Below are positions 7,636-17,722 of a stretch of 46,684 nucleotides of DNA, piece by piece. The notes below the pieces were generated by a model. The model saw nothing but the letters and a program-made list of their open reading frames with translations. It was not told where the DNA came from and made no database searches. Within the stretch, counting starts at the first letter, position 1; each line of letters opens with the position of its first letter. This DNA comes from Opitutus sp. GAS368 (GTDB lineage: Bacteria > Verrucomicrobiota > Verrucomicrobiia > Opitutales > Opitutaceae), in contig CAMCHO010000013.1 of the NCBI GenBank assembly GCA_945874455.1, positions 1 through 46,684 of the forward strand, read 5' to 3'. The position numbers and the translations under genes are program-made.

Positions 7636-9021
7636 ATGAATTCTTTCCCTTCTGCTCGTTTTTGCGCGTTACCCCTCCTGCTTCTCGCGCTCGCTGCACT
7701 CTCCGCCGCGCCAGCGGCGAGCCCATCGAAACCCAACATCATCTTCATCCTCGCCGACGATCTTGGCTACGGCGACCTCGGCTGCATGGGTGCGACCGAT
7801 ATCAAGACGCCGCACCTCGATCGTCTCGCCGCCGAGGGGGTGAAATTCACCGATTTCTACGCCAACGCCCCCGTGTGCTCACCCACGCGCGCCGGGTTCA
7901 TGACCGGCCGCTGGCAGCAACGCATCGGGCTCGAGTTCGCTTTTGGTTACCAGGTCGAGCAATCGCGTCGCGTCAACGGCGCGTGGGTCCCCGAGCCCGA
8001 CATCCACGGTCTCGGCCTCCCTCTTGGCGAGACCACCATCGCTGATCGCCTCAAAACCGCGGGCTACGCCACCGGCGCCTTCGGCAAATGGCACCTCGGC
8101 TACCGCGACGCCTACAACCCCACCAAGCGCGGCTTCGACGAGTATTTCGGCGAGCTCCTCGGGCATGCTGACTACTACCAACACGCATATTACGACGGCA
8201 CGCCCGCCCTCCGCGAAGGCCTGCAGCCCGTGAAACGCGAGGGCTACTTCACCGATCTCGTCAACGCGCGCGCCGTGAAATTCGTCCGCGATCACGCAGC
8301 GCATCCGTTTTTCCTGTACGTCCCGCATCTCGCCGTGCACGGGCCGTTCCAACCACCTGACGCGCCCGGCACGCCGTTTGTCACCAAGGAGACAATGCTC
8401 CACGGCAGCCGCGCCATCTACAAGGCCATGCTCGAACGCGTGGACCGCGGCGTGGGCGAAATCCTCGCCGAGCTCGATCGACAGGGCATCGCCGAAAACA
8501 CCCTCGTCGTTTTCTCCAGTGACAACGGCGGCGAACGTTGGTCGCGCAACACCCCGCTCTTTCATCACAAGGCCACCCTTTGGGAAGGCGGCATCCGCGT
8601 GCCGTGTCTCATGCGCTGGCCCGCAAAACTCCCGCGCGGAAAAGTCACCGCGCAGATGGGCATCACCATGGATCTGCATGCGACGTTCCTCGCCGCCGCC
8701 GGCATCAGCGCGCCAAGCGAGAAAACCCTCGATGGCCTCGACCTCCTCCCGCTGCTCACCGCCGACGCCGCGCCGCGCGAGCGCACGTTTTTCTGGCGCA
8801 TCGATCGGTCCAACCGCAAGCAGCGCGCCGTCCGCGAGGGCCAGTGGAAATACCTGAACGACGGCAACACCATGGACCTGCTCTTCGACCTCGCCGCCGA
8901 CATCGGCGAGCGCACCAACCTCAATTTCCGCCATCCGGAAATCACCGCGCGCCTGAAAAAGAAACTCGCGGCGTGGGAAGCCGAGATGGACACCTCCGAC
9001 CGCGAGATCCTCGTGCGCTGA
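7636..9021 (+). CDS. S1-family sulfatase
   Basis: A 461-residue exported sulfatase with signal peptide (about 1-25, A-P-A-A-S). The metal motif is A-D-D-L-G-Y-G-D-L-G, the formylglycine motif C-S-P-T-R starts at Cys81, and G-K-W-H-L-G-Y and S-D-N-G-G-E are intact. This spacing resembles arylsulfatase A/GALNS-like bacterial members. The start follows the broken sigma relic by 18 bp. This suggests it was once the distal gene of a sigma/FecR/receptor module whose middle was deleted. No regulatory site is obvious. Substrate unknown. Confidence 0.93.
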   Translation: MNSFPSARFCALPLLLLALAALSAAPAASPSKPNIIFILADDLGYGDLGCMGATDIKTPHLDRLAAEGVKFTDFYANAPVCSPTRAGFMTGRWQQRIGLEFAFGYQVEQSRRVNGAWVPEPDIHGLGLPLGETTIADRLKTAGYATGAFGKWHLGYRDAYNPTKRGFDEYFGELLGHADYYQHAYYDGTPALREGLQPVKREGYFTDLVNARAVKFVRDHAAHPFFLYVPHLAVHGPFQPPDAPGTPFVTKETMLHGSRAIYKAMLERVDRGVGEILAELDRQGIAENTLVVFSSDNGGERWSRNTPLFHHKATLWEGGIRVPCLMRWPAKLPRGKVTAQMGITMDLHATFLAAAGISAPSEKTLDGLDLLPLLTADAAPRERTFFWRIDRSNRKQRAVREGQWKYLNDGNTMDLLFDLAADIGERTNLNFRHPEITARLKKKLAAWEAEMDTSDREILVR

Positions 9022-9228
9022 TCCGGCCCTCTCGCAGCAGCGCCACCGCACCACGTCGTTCCACTGAACGCCGGTCCGCCCTCTCTTTAACCGCCACGCT
9101 TGCCCCACCTCAGCCATCCTCACGCCCCGAGCACGTGCACGCCAAGGGGCTGGCACACCCCGCCGCGGCACCCTCTTCATCTGCGATGCCTACACGCCAT
9201 CGCCCCAAAACGACCGCACCACCCTTCC

Positions 9229-10707
9229 ATGCTCACCGCGGCTGAATCACTCCTGCGACGCTGGCCCCGCCTGCTCGCGTTCGCGGCGCTCACGTCGAGC
9301 CTCCACTCGGCGAACGCTCCTCGTCCCAACATCCTCTTCATTGCCGTCGACGATCTCGGCAGCGTGTTGCACTCGGCCGGCGATCGCGTCGCCTCCACGC
9401 CGAACCTCGACCGACTCGCCGCCACCGGCGTGCGCTTCGACCGCGCGTATTGCCAAATCCCGCTCTGCAATCCGACACGCGCTTCGTTGCTCACTGGCCT
9501 CCGGCCCGACGCGACCGGCGTCTACGATCTGGCACGGCACTTCCGCGCCTCCGTGCCGGAGGTGGTCACCCTGCCGCAGCTTTTCAAAAACCACGGCTGG
9601 TTCAGCGCCCGCGTCGGCAAGCTCTATCACTACGACGTGCCCAGCGGCATCGGCACCGACGGCCTCGACGACTCGCCCTCGTGGAATGTCGTCGTCAACC
9701 CACGGGGGCGCGACGTCACGGACGCCGCCCACATCGTCAATCCCACACCGCAAAAGCCCGTCAGCGCCGCCCTCAGCTGGCTCCGCGCGGAGGGAACCGA
9801 CGAGGAACAGACCGACGGCCTGATCGCCACCGCAGCGATCCGTTTGCTGGAGCAGTCACGCGGAAACCCCTTTTTCCTCGGTGTCGGATTTTTCCGCCCG
9901 CATACGCCCTTCGTCGCGCCAAAAAAATATTTCGACCGCTACCCCATCGGAAAAATTCATTTACCCATCGCTTCACCCGACGACCGCGCCGACATTCCGC
10001 CGGCCGCTTTCGCGCACAACAATCCGACGCCACACTACGGACTCGACGAATCCACGCTCCGCTCCGCTCTCCAAGCCTACTATGCGTCCGTCTCGTTTGT
10101 GGACGCGCAAGTCGGCCGTTTGCTCGACGCCCTCGACCGACTTGGCCTCGCCCGCGACACTATCGTCGTGCTCTGGAGCGATCACGGCTATCATCTCGGC
10201 GAGCATCTCGGCGTCTGGCAGAAACGAACCCTCTTCGAGGAATCCGCCCGCGCTCCGCTGATCATTCGTGATCCGACGGCCCGGGGCAACGGCTCCGCCT
10301 GCGCCCGCATCGTCGAATTCGTGGATATTTTTCCCACGCTCGCCGAACGCTGCGGACTTCCGTTCCCCGCCGATCTGGCCGGCCGCAGCTTGCAGCCGCT
10401 GCTCGCCCATCCAACGGCCGATTGGGACGGCCGCGCCATCACCCAAATTCTGCGCCCGCCCGACGCCCGTTTTTCGCAGCCCGTGATGGGCCGCAGTATC
10501 CGTACCGAACGCTGGCGTTTCACCGAATGGAACGAAGGCCGCGAAGGCGCGGAGCTCTACGATCACACCGCCGACCCCCACGAGCTCCGCAATCTCGCTG
10601 CCGATCCCGCGCACGCCTCCACCGTCCGCGATCTGCGCGCCCGCCTTGCACCGCTCGCCCGCGGCACGGCGCCAGATGCGGTGAACTTCAACCCGGCGCG
10701 ACTGTAG
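9229..10707 (+). CDS. Iduronate-2-sulfatase-like sulfatase
   Basis: A 492-residue exported sulfatase closest in pattern to iduronate-2-sulfatase-like enzymes: [11 protein letters not shown], formylglycine motif C-N-P-T-R from Cys80, then [11 protein letters not shown]. The G-K-L-Y-H motif replaces G-K-W-H, and [11 protein letters not shown] is the metal loop. These enzymes remove 2-O-sulfate from uronic or related sugars. The Met at 9229 opens directly into a signal peptide; an in-frame ATG at 9100 would add an implausible His/Pro-rich leader. The 207 bp upstream shows no clear feature. Family assignment is good; exact sugar is unknown. Confidence 0.92.
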   Translation: MLTAAESLLRRWPRLLAFAALTSSLHSANAPRPNILFIAVDDLGSVLHSAGDRVASTPNLDRLAATGVRFDRAYCQIPLCNPTRASLLTGLRPDATGVYDLARHFRASVPEVVTLPQLFKNHGWFSARVGKLYHYDVPSGIGTDGLDDSPSWNVVVNPRGRDVTDAAHIVNPTPQKPVSAALSWLRAEGTDEEQTDGLIATAAIRLLEQSRGNPFFLGVGFFRPHTPFVAPKKYFDRYPIGKIHLPIASPDDRADIPPAAFAHNNPTPHYGLDESTLRSALQAYYASVSFVDAQVGRLLDALDRLGLARDTIVVLWSDHGYHLGEHLGVWQKRTLFEESARAPLIIRDPTARGNGSACARIVEFVDIFPTLAERCGLPFPADLAGRSLQPLLAHPTADWDGRAITQILRPPDARFSQPVMGRSIRTERWRFTEWNEGREGAELYDHTADPHELRNLAADPAHASTVRDLRARLAPLARGTAPDAVNFNPARL

Positions 10708-10971
10708 TTTGGCAACCGGCCAAATCCGTTCGCGCGCTTGGAGCTCTGAAACCCTCGAGATTTTCCAGGACGGAACGTAGCTAAATTCTTGCAAGCGGTC
10801 GCTGTTGCTCAAGTCGGCTCGGCGCCGGCCGCACTCGACGAAGACGGAGCTTGCCCCATTCGCCCCGCAGTCCCCCTCGTTTATGCTCTGCTGCGTGCCG
10901 ATCCGCTGGATCTGATCCCGCCACCCGACACTTGCCCACGCCGGCCGTTCGCACCAAACAACGCCAGCCCC

Positions 10972-11532
10972 GTGACTCCCGAGCTACCCTCCGACCCTTC
11001 GCCAGCCCCCGTCGACCGCTGGTTCAGCGACCACGTGCTTCCCCACGAGCCGATGCTCCGGGCTTGGTTGCTCAGCCGGTTTCCGCACGGCATCGAGCTC
11101 GACGATCTCGTGCAGGAGGCCTACGCCCGCGTGCTCCGCGCCCGCGCCGCTGGATCCGCCATGCGCTCACCCAAAGCCTTTTTTTTCGCCACAGCCCGCA
11201 ATCTCGCGATCGATCTGCTGCGGCACCGCCAAGTTTCCGGCGAAGCTACCTTAGTGTCTTTCGAGTCCTTGGACGTCTTGGATGAGAGCGACGGCATTCC
11301 CGAGACCGTCGACCGCCACGAAAAACTCGAACGCTTGACCATCGCCATCCAGTCCCTGCCCGCACGCTGCCGCGAGGTCATGACCTTGCGTAAGGTCTAC
11401 GGTCTGTCCCAAAAGGAGATCGCCGCTCGCCTCGGTATTTCCGCGTGCACGGTCTCCGCGCAACTCACCATCGGTGTGCGTAAGTGCACGGAATCGTTCG
11501 CCCGCGATCGCCGCGAAGCGGGTCTCACATGA
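10972..11532 (+). CDS. ECF RNA polymerase sigma factor, module 1
   Basis: A 186-residue FecI-like ECF sigma factor. Region 2 spans about residues 24-90 with D-D-L-V-Q-E-A-Y. Region 4 near the C-terminus carries L-P-A-R-C-R-E-V-M-T-L-R and the helix-turn-helix L-S-Q-K-E-I-A-A-R-L-G-I-S. I chose the GTG at 10972: it gives normal family length and sits in a context like that of the GTG-started sigma at 44864 (CACCAAAC upstream). An ATG at 10789 would add 61 residues without conservation. Its stop overlaps the FecR start as ATGA. It should direct transcription of the receptor/enzyme operon when released by FecR. Confidence 0.9.
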   Translation: MTPELPSDPSPAPVDRWFSDHVLPHEPMLRAWLLSRFPHGIELDDLVQEAYARVLRARAAGSAMRSPKAFFFATARNLAIDLLRHRQVSGEATLVSFESLDVLDESDGIPETVDRHEKLERLTIAIQSLPARCREVMTLRKVYGLSQKEIAARLGISACTVSAQLTIGVRKCTESFARDRREAGLT

Positions 11533-12575
11533 GCCAACCCACGCCCGACGAGCGAGCCGCCGACTGGCTCATCCGGCGCGACCGCGGTCTCACGCCCGGC
11601 GAACAGGATGACTATCTCCAATGGCTCGCCGCCGATCCGCTCCACGGCGATGCCTTCGCGCGCCAGCAAGCCACCTGGCGCGAACTCGACCTCCTCGCCG
11701 ATTGGCGCCCGGAGCACGCGCCGGAAGCTAACCCCGCCCTCCTCACTCCACCGCGCCACGCCACCCGCCGCCCGTGGCGCTGGCTCGCTCCCGCCGCCTT
11801 CGCCGCAGCGGCATGCGTGGCCCTCGCTTTCTTTCTCAACCGCGAAACCCGGCCGACTTCGTCCCTCGTATCCGCGACGCCGACCGTCGCCACCGGCTAC
11901 GAAAAACGCCTCCTCGACGACGGCTCCGTCCTCGAGCTCAACCGCGGCGCCTCCGTCTTCGTAGCCTACACTCCAACCGAACGCCGCGTGCGTCTCCTGA
12001 GTGGCGAGGTGCACTTCACCGTCGCGAAGAATCCCGCCCGCCCGTTCATCGTCAGCGCCGCCGGTGTCGAGACCCGCGCCGTCGGGACCGCCTTCAACGT
12101 CCGCCTCGCCGCCGCCGCCGTCGAAGTCCTCGTCACCGAGGGCCGTGTGCAGGTCACCCCTTCCCTCGCGACCGATGCTCGTTCGTCCGACCCGCTCGCG
12201 CCACCCGAGACCGCAGCCCTCGTCAGCCGCGGTGAGCGTGTGACCATCTCGCTCGCAGCCGATCGGACCCCGGTGACTTCCCCTCCCCTCGTGCCTATCG
12301 CCGTCACCGCCACCGAGATCGCGCGCGCCCTCGCGTGGCAGCCGCGCCTGCTGGAGTTTTCCTCCGCACCTCTCGCGCAAGTCGTCGCCGAGTTTAACCG
12401 CCACAACACCCTCCAGCTCTCCCTCGCCGATCCGGACCTGGCCAGCCTTCCCGTCATCGTCTCGTTTCGGTCCGACAACGCCGAGGGCTTCGTCCGCCTC
12501 CTCGAAGCCACCGCCGGCATCCGCGCCGAACGTCGCCGTGATACGATTTTGCTCCGCCGTGCAAATTCCCCTTAG
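11529..12575 (+). CDS. FecR-family anti-sigma factor, module 1
   Basis: A 348-residue inner-membrane regulator. The cytoplasmic N-terminus (DUF4880-like, A-A-D-W-L-I-R-R-D-R-G-L) should hold the sigma factor. One transmembrane helix spans about residues 84-104. The periplasmic FecR domain has L-L-D-D-G-S-V-L-E-L-N-R-G and R-A-V-G-T-A-F-N-V. A C-terminal module (F-S-S-A-P-L-A-Q-V-V-A-E-F-N-R) resembles DUF4974/STN folds. FecR proteins receive the signal from the STN domain of a TonB receptor. Overlaps the sigma gene by 4 bp. The receptor follows 46 bp downstream. Confidence 0.92.
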   Translation: MSQPTPDERAADWLIRRDRGLTPGEQDDYLQWLAADPLHGDAFARQQATWRELDLLADWRPEHAPEANPALLTPPRHATRRPWRWLAPAAFAAAACVALAFFLNRETRPTSSLVSATPTVATGYEKRLLDDGSVLELNRGASVFVAYTPTERRVRLLSGEVHFTVAKNPARPFIVSAAGVETRAVGTAFNVRLAAAAVEVLVTEGRVQVTPSLATDARSSDPLAPPETAALVSRGERVTISLAADRTPVTSPPLVPIAVTATEIARALAWQPRLLEFSSAPLAQVVAEFNRHNTLQLSLADPDLASLPVIVSFRSDNAEGFVRLLEATAGIRAERRRDTILLRRANSP

Positions 12576-12621
12576 TGTGACCGACGCGGTGGGTCGTCTT
12601 GTAAAGAAACCGAGCTCACTC

Positions 12622-15600
12622 ATGCCCCCACTACCCCGCCCCTCGCGCTGGCTCCGCGCATCCGCCGTCGCCGCTCTGATCGTTTGCCGTGCGCTGGCCG
12701 CACTGGCTCCACCGCAGCACTTCGACCTTCCTGCTGGCGACGCCGCCACCGCGCTCCGTCTCGCCGCCCAGCAAGCCGGTCGCGAAATCATGTTCCCCGC
12801 TGCCATCGTGCAGGGCGTGCGCGTTGCCGCCGTGCGCGGCGACTTCACCCTCGAGGAAGCCGTCACGCGGATGCTCGCGGGCACCGCTCTCCAACTCGTG
12901 CGCGACGCCGGCTCGTCCGCCCTCGCCGTCGGCCGCGCGACGCCCGCCCCAGCGGCTCGCACGCTCCCGGCGGCCACCTCCACCCGCGCGTCCACTCCCT
13001 CGTCGGCCGACACCGTCATCCTCACGCCCTTCGAGGTCTCGACTGACAAAGACCACGGCTACGCCGCCACCGAGACGCTCGCCGGCACGCGCATGCGCAC
13101 CAATCTGCGCGACGTGGGCGCCTCGCTCACCATTCTTACCCCCGAGTTCATGCAGGATCTCGCGGTAAACTCCTTCGACAAGGCGCTGCTGTTCACCCCG
13201 AGTGTCGATGCCGTCGAGGGCGACAACACCCCGAGCAACGACGGCAACGCCACCGGGCAGTTTCTCCGCGGCGGCACGGGCCAAGCCTATTCGATCCGCG
13301 GCTTCACCAACACCGGCAACAACGGACTCCAGACGCTCTCGCACGATTTCTTCAATTCCTTCGAGACCTCCGACAACTACAACCTCGAGCGCCTGACGCT
13401 CGCGCGCGGACCCAACGCCCTGCTCATCGGCGTGGGCGAGCCGCAGGGCGCCGCCATCACCACGACCAAGCGCGCGCAATTGCAGCAGCGGAAAACCCAG
13501 GTGCAGGCGCAGTATGATCGCTGGACCTCGAACCGCGTCGCACTCGACCACAACCAGCCGCTCGTCAAAGACCGACTCGCCTTCCGCCTCAACCTGCTCC
13601 ACGCGGAAAAACGCGAATTCCGGCGCTTCGAGGGCGTCAATCAGGACCGCCTGACGCTGGGCGTGACGGCCCGGCCCTTGGCCCACACCAAAATCACCGT
13701 CAACCACGAGAACTACAGCAACCACCGGAACATCGTCCCGCTCGCCTGGGCGTTCGACAGCGGCGTGATCCAATGGCTGGCGAACGGCCGCCCCACGGTT
13801 GATTTCGTTCCCCAGGGCATCGCGTGGGCCACGGCCAACCGCGCGTTCGTCGATGCCAGCGGCAATCGCCTCCGGGTCGCCCCGGGCGTCGTAAGCGCCG
13901 ACGGATTCGTCCGCTCCGTGGCCGACTTTAATCCGCGCAACGCCATCACTCAGAATGCCGCGCAGCAACAGGTCTACATCACAGGTCTCAAACTCGCGAA
14001 TCCGGTGGTGAACATGCGGTTTCAGGGCGTGATGCAGACCGATACCTTCGGCGGCGCGAGCACCCAGAGCGTGCAAACCGTCGATCCGTTTCAGCTCTAC
14101 GGTCTGAGTCGCGATGCAAACCTCAATGGCGGCACGTGGGACCAGCCGGAGCAGCGCGACCACGGTCGCTGGACCACCGCGTTCATCGAGCAAAAGATTC
14201 TCGAAGGCCTCTACCTCGAACTCGCGGGCAATGCCGGCCGGCATCACCGCACCTACGCTCCCGACGCGTTCAACGTCATCAAGCTCGACGTCAATCGCTA
14301 CCTCCCGGACGGGTCGGTCAATCCCGGCTACCTCGTGCCCTACGGCGACACCCTCGGCCAGCTCCGGGACGAAATCGCGCAATCCGACGAGTATCGCGCG
14401 ACGCTCTCCTACGAAGTGGATCTCGGAAAAATTCATCGCTGGCTGGGGCGGCAGAACTTCGCCGCGTTGGGCCAGCAGACCCGCAATAAGTCGGACACCA
14501 ATATCATGCGCTACTACAACCTCGCCACGATCGGCCTCGCCGGCACCGGCTGGTCCGGCGACGCGACGGCTGCGGCCAGCACCCTCCGCGGCCGCGCCTA
14601 TTATGTGAACGGTCAGGTGCCTGCGCTGCCCGATCAGCATTTCTTTTCGGCGAACCTCGCCCAAATCAACGCCCTTGGCCGTATGGTCGGCGGCAGTGCC
14701 AACGACGCCGCGCCGATCAACTTCGCGCTCCGCCAGCATCTCAACGCCGTGAAGTCGGGTTTCGCCCACGAAGCGCTTTCCTTCGGGTGGCAGTCGTGGT
14801 GGTTGCAGAACCGTCTCGTCACGGTGGCCGGCTACCGCCGCGACGGCACGAAGAGCTACGTCCCGGAGACTCTCCGCGGCTTCATCGATCCCGCCATTCC
14901 CGGCTCGGCCACGGACCCGCTCAAGCGTTACTTCACGTCGTCGGTGGCGGTGCCGCTCAAAGCCACCCCGAGTGTCGACACGGCCGGTATTTCCCGCACC
15001 TTCGGCGCGGTCTTCCACGCTTTGCCGTGGCTCTCGCTGAACTACAGCCGCTCGACCAATTTCAATCCGGTCGCCGATGCCTCGTGGAAAAACTATCAGA
15101 GCGAATCGGCGCCCAATACCACCGGGCGAACCGAGGACTACGGCGTGCGTTTCTCGCTGCTGGACGGCCGGCTCTCCGTTGGCTTCAACCGCTTCGTGGC
15201 GGCGGCCAACGATCAGGCGCGTCTCGCCAATCAATACCGCGCCCCGCTCAACAGCATCCTCAATCGCCTGCGCACGAATTACCGGGATTTTGGCGACTCG
15301 CACTTCATCCAGATGGACACGCCGGCCGGCCCCATCGTGAACCTCGTGGACAACGTGAGCGATACGTGGAGCTACCGCGCCACCGGCTACGAACTGAACA
15401 TCACCTTCAATCCCTCGCGGAACTGGCGCGTCGCACTGACGGGAAGCGAAAACAGCAATGTGCTCGGCACCCACCTCACGTCGCTCGGCCGCTATCTCAA
15501 CAGCGCCGCACCCTTCGAGGGTCTCGCAACCTGGCGAAAATTCGCCAGCGAACTCCGCAAGGTGGAGGCCGGCCAGCGCTCCGCCTCCTTCGATCTCAAT

Positions 15601-16140
15601 CCGGCCGATCCGGCCGCCCGCAGCAAAGCCGGAGCGGACGCCCTCCTCATCGAGCAACAGACCGCCACCGCGGAACGTTCCTACCAGGACGAACTCGCCA
15701 TCGAGGGCATCACGACCAGCCGCAACGGCCGTTATGCGTTCAACGGACTCATCACTCACGTATTCCCGAAAGAGGGTCGGCTGAAGGGCTGGTCCGTCGG
15801 CGGCAACTTCCGCTGGCGCAGCGCGAGCACCATCGGCTACCTGCGCACGCCGAACGCCGCCGGCATTCCCAATGGCGTCATCGATCCCGCCCGGCCGCTG
15901 AAAGGCGCGGACAATGGGGAGCTCGGCGCCATGCTCTCTCACGAGCGCCGCATCTTCCGGAACGTCACCCTGCGCACGCAGCTCAACGTGGAAAATCCAC
16001 TCGACTGGAGCAAACCGCGGCTGGTCTCAAGCGACTACGATACCAACGGCGTTCTTGGCACCGCGAATGCCATCGTCCCCCTCCGCTGGGAACTGCGCCG
16101 GCCCCGTAATTTTATCCTCACCGCCACCTTTGGGTTCTGA
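12622..16140 (+). CDS. STN-domain TonB-dependent receptor, module 1
   Basis: A 1172-residue outer-membrane transporter/signal transducer. It has a signal peptide (1 to about 32) and an STN signalling domain (about 33-105, F-D-L-P-A-G-D-A-A-T-A-L). A Pro/Ala linker leads to L-T-P-F-E-V-S and the plug (from about 148, G-T-R-M-R-T-N-L-R-D-V-G-A-S). A very long barrel ends in Phe (F-I-L-T-A-T-F-G-F). The plug wording is typical of Opitutaceae receptors. Such proteins import large oligosaccharides or chelates and signal to FecR. The start at 12622 gives the signal peptide; an earlier in-frame Met at 12538 overlaps FecR and is less likely. The ligand is probably a glycan given the downstream enzymes. 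Confidence 0.92.
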   Translation: MPPLPRPSRWLRASAVAALIVCRALAALAPPQHFDLPAGDAATALRLAAQQAGREIMFPAAIVQGVRVAAVRGDFTLEEAVTRMLAGTALQLVRDAGSSALAVGRATPAPAARTLPAATSTRASTPSSADTVILTPFEVSTDKDHGYAATETLAGTRMRTNLRDVGASLTILTPEFMQDLAVNSFDKALLFTPSVDAVEGDNTPSNDGNATGQFLRGGTGQAYSIRGFTNTGNNGLQTLSHDFFNSFETSDNYNLERLTLARGPNALLIGVGEPQGAAITTTKRAQLQQRKTQVQAQYDRWTSNRVALDHNQPLVKDRLAFRLNLLHAEKREFRRFEGVNQDRLTLGVTARPLAHTKITVNHENYSNHRNIVPLAWAFDSGVIQWLANGRPTVDFVPQGIAWATANRAFVDASGNRLRVAPGVVSADGFVRSVADFNPRNAITQNAAQQQVYITGLKLANPVVNMRFQGVMQTDTFGGASTQSVQTVDPFQLYGLSRDANLNGGTWDQPEQRDHGRWTTAFIEQKILEGLYLELAGNAGRHHRTYAPDAFNVIKLDVNRYLPDGSVNPGYLVPYGDTLGQLRDEIAQSDEYRATLSYEVDLGKIHRWLGRQNFAALGQQTRNKSDTNIMRYYNLATIGLAGTGWSGDATAAASTLRGRAYYVNGQVPALPDQHFFSANLAQINALGRMVGGSANDAAPINFALRQHLNAVKSGFAHEALSFGWQSWWLQNRLVTVAGYRRDGTKSYVPETLRGFIDPAIPGSATDPLKRYFTSSVAVPLKATPSVDTAGISRTFGAVFHALPWLSLNYSRSTNFNPVADASWKNYQSESAPNTTGRTEDYGVRFSLLDGRLSVGFNRFVAAANDQARLANQYRAPLNSILNRLRTNYRDFGDSHFIQMDTPAGPIVNLVDNVSDTWSYRATGYELNITFNPSRNWRVALTGSENSNVLGTHLTSLGRYLNSAAPFEGLATWRKFASELRKVEAGQRSASFDLNPADPAARSKAGADALLIEQQTATAERSYQDELAIEGITTSRNGRYAFNGLITHVFPKEGRLKGWSVGGNFRWRSASTIGYLRTPNAAGIPNGVIDPARPLKGADNGELGAMLSHERRIFRNVTLRTQLNVENPLDWSKPRLVSSDYDTNGVLGTANAIVPLRWELRRPRNFILTATFGF

Positions 16141-16144
16141 ACCA

Positions 16145-17722
16145 ATGACCAACCTCCTGCTCGCCTTCCTGCTCCTCGCCGTCGCTTGCCACGCCCGGAC
16201 CGTCACCGTCTCCGATCACGGTGCCGTGGGCGATGGCACGACGCTCAACACGCACGCGCTCCAGCAAGCCATCGACGCCTGCCATGCCTCGGGCGGTGGC
16301 AAGGTCGTGTTTTCAGCCGGCAACTACGTCACCGGAACACTCTTCTTGAAGAGCAATGTCATCTTGCACCTCGAGGCAGGGGCCACGCTGGCGGGCAGCA
16401 CGAACTTCAAGGACTATGCGCCGAACGTTTTTCGGAATCAGTATGCCGACCGAAACAAGAAAGAGGGCTGCCTGATCTTCGCAGAAAACGCATCTAACAT
16501 CGGGATCGAGGGAAAAGGAAAAATCGACGGCCGCGGCCATCGCAGCAATTTCCCCCATCCGGACGACCCCAAAAAAGACCGGCCCATGCTGCTCCGTTTC
16601 CTCCGCTGCACGAACGTCTCGCTGGAAAACGTCGAGCTCGTCAATCCCGCCAGCTGGACGCTCGCGATGATCTATTGCCGGCGCGTCAACATCCAGGGCG
16701 TCACCATCCACGCCAAAGTGAACAGCAACGGCGACGGTCTCGATTTCGACGGCTGCGAAAACGTCACCATCAGTAACTGCGTGATGGATACGAGTGACGA
16801 TTCCATCTGCCTGCAATCGTCACGCCCCGATACGCCGTGCCGTCTGTTCACCATTACAAATTGCATCATGACCAGCCTGCGGGCGGCGATCCGCATCGGG
16901 ATGCTGTCCACCGGGGATTTTTACGGAATCACCGTCGATAACTGCGTCTTCCACGACATCAACGACGCGGCCATCAAGATCCAGATGAACGAAGGCGGAA
17001 AAATGGACGGCATGCAGTTCTCGAACCTGATTTTCAAAGACGTCATCAGCGCGGTCTTCATGACGTTCAACAACTACACGGTGTATGTGGACGGCCCCCC
17101 CGAGCCCGCGCCGCTGCAAAGCATGAAGAATTTCCGTTTCAGTAATTTTCAGATCACCGCGAAAACCAACCCCAAAGAAATCGCCAAGCCCCTGATCATG
17201 CTCACCGGCCTGCCCGGTCACCCCATCGAAAACGTGACCTTCAGCAATATCGCAATCTTGGCGCAGGGCGGCGGCTCGGTTGCCGATGGGGCGATCCGCT
17301 CGATCCCCGAGCTGGCGCGCGTGCGGCCGGAATTCACCCAATTCGGCAAAGTCGTTCCCGCCTATGGCCTCTACGCGCGCCACGTGAGGGGACTCGCGCT
17401 CGATCACATCGTGCTCGAGACCCTCACTCCCGAACACCGCCCCGCCGTGATCTGCGACGATGTCAGCGATCTGGAATTTTCCGACAGCAAGATCGCGGCC
17501 TCCGCCGAATCCGAAAGCTCGATACGCCTGCAAAACGTGCAACGCGCGTGGATTCGCAACAGCCGGGCAATCGGCCGCAGTCCGACCTGGGTTCAGGTGG
17601 AGGGAACCGCGAGTAAAGAGATCCTGCTCACCGGCAATAATCTGAGGAACACCGAAAAGCTGTTCACCGTTTCCCTTGGCGCCACCAACGACGCCGTCAC
17701 CGCGCAGCACAACACCCCATGA
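16145..17722 (+). CDS. GH28-like right-handed beta-helix glycosidase
   Basis: A 525-residue exported parallel beta-helix protein of the polygalacturonase (GH28) clan. Signal peptide is about 1-17. The family opener V-T-V-S-D-H-G-A-V-G-D-G is followed by repeated N-V-T-I-S-N-C type coils. Candidate catalytic acids are N195-G-D197-G-L-D200 and D218-D219 in D-T-S-D-D-S-I-C. The classic G-H-G and R-I-K subsite motifs are not seen; A-I-R-I-G stands near the latter. It may therefore act on something other than plain polygalacturonate, for example a branched or sulfated uronan. Starts 4 bp after the receptor stop and overlaps the next gene by ATGA, so co-transcription is likely. Confidence 0.84.
   Translation: MTNLLLAFLLLAVACHARTVTVSDHGAVGDGTTLNTHALQQAIDACHASGGGKVVFSAGNYVTGTLFLKSNVILHLEAGATLAGSTNFKDYAPNVFRNQYADRNKKEGCLIFAENASNIGIEGKGKIDGRGHRSNFPHPDDPKKDRPMLLRFLRCTNVSLENVELVNPASWTLAMIYCRRVNIQGVTIHAKVNSNGDGLDFDGCENVTISNCVMDTSDDSICLQSSRPDTPCRLFTITNCIMTSLRAAIRIGMLSTGDFYGITVDNCVFHDINDAAIKIQMNEGGKMDGMQFSNLIFKDVISAVFMTFNNYTVYVDGPPEPAPLQSMKNFRFSNFQITAKTNPKEIAKPLIMLTGLPGHPIENVTFSNIAILAQGGGSVADGAIRSIPELARVRPEFTQFGKVVPAYGLYARHVRGLALDHIVLETLTPEHRPAVICDDVSDLEFSDSKIAASAESESSIRLQNVQRAWIRNSRAIGRSPTWVQVEGTASKEILLTGNNLRNTEKLFTVSLGATNDAVTAQHNTP

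Noticed and set aside
9100-9228. Extended N-terminus of the iduronate-2-sulfatase-like protein
   Set aside because: The extension is His/Pro/Arg-rich and would bury the signal peptide starting at 9229.
10708-10725. Small hairpin (TTTGGC/GCCAAA) as a terminator after the sulfatase
   Set aside because: Short stem with no following T-run; not distinguishable from chance.
12631-15942. A 1103-codon open frame on the reverse strand opposite the module 1 receptor
   Set aside because: It lacks domain motifs and has skewed Arg/Val/Glu/Gly content typical of antisense frames in G+C-rich genes; the forward frame is a clear STN TonB receptor.
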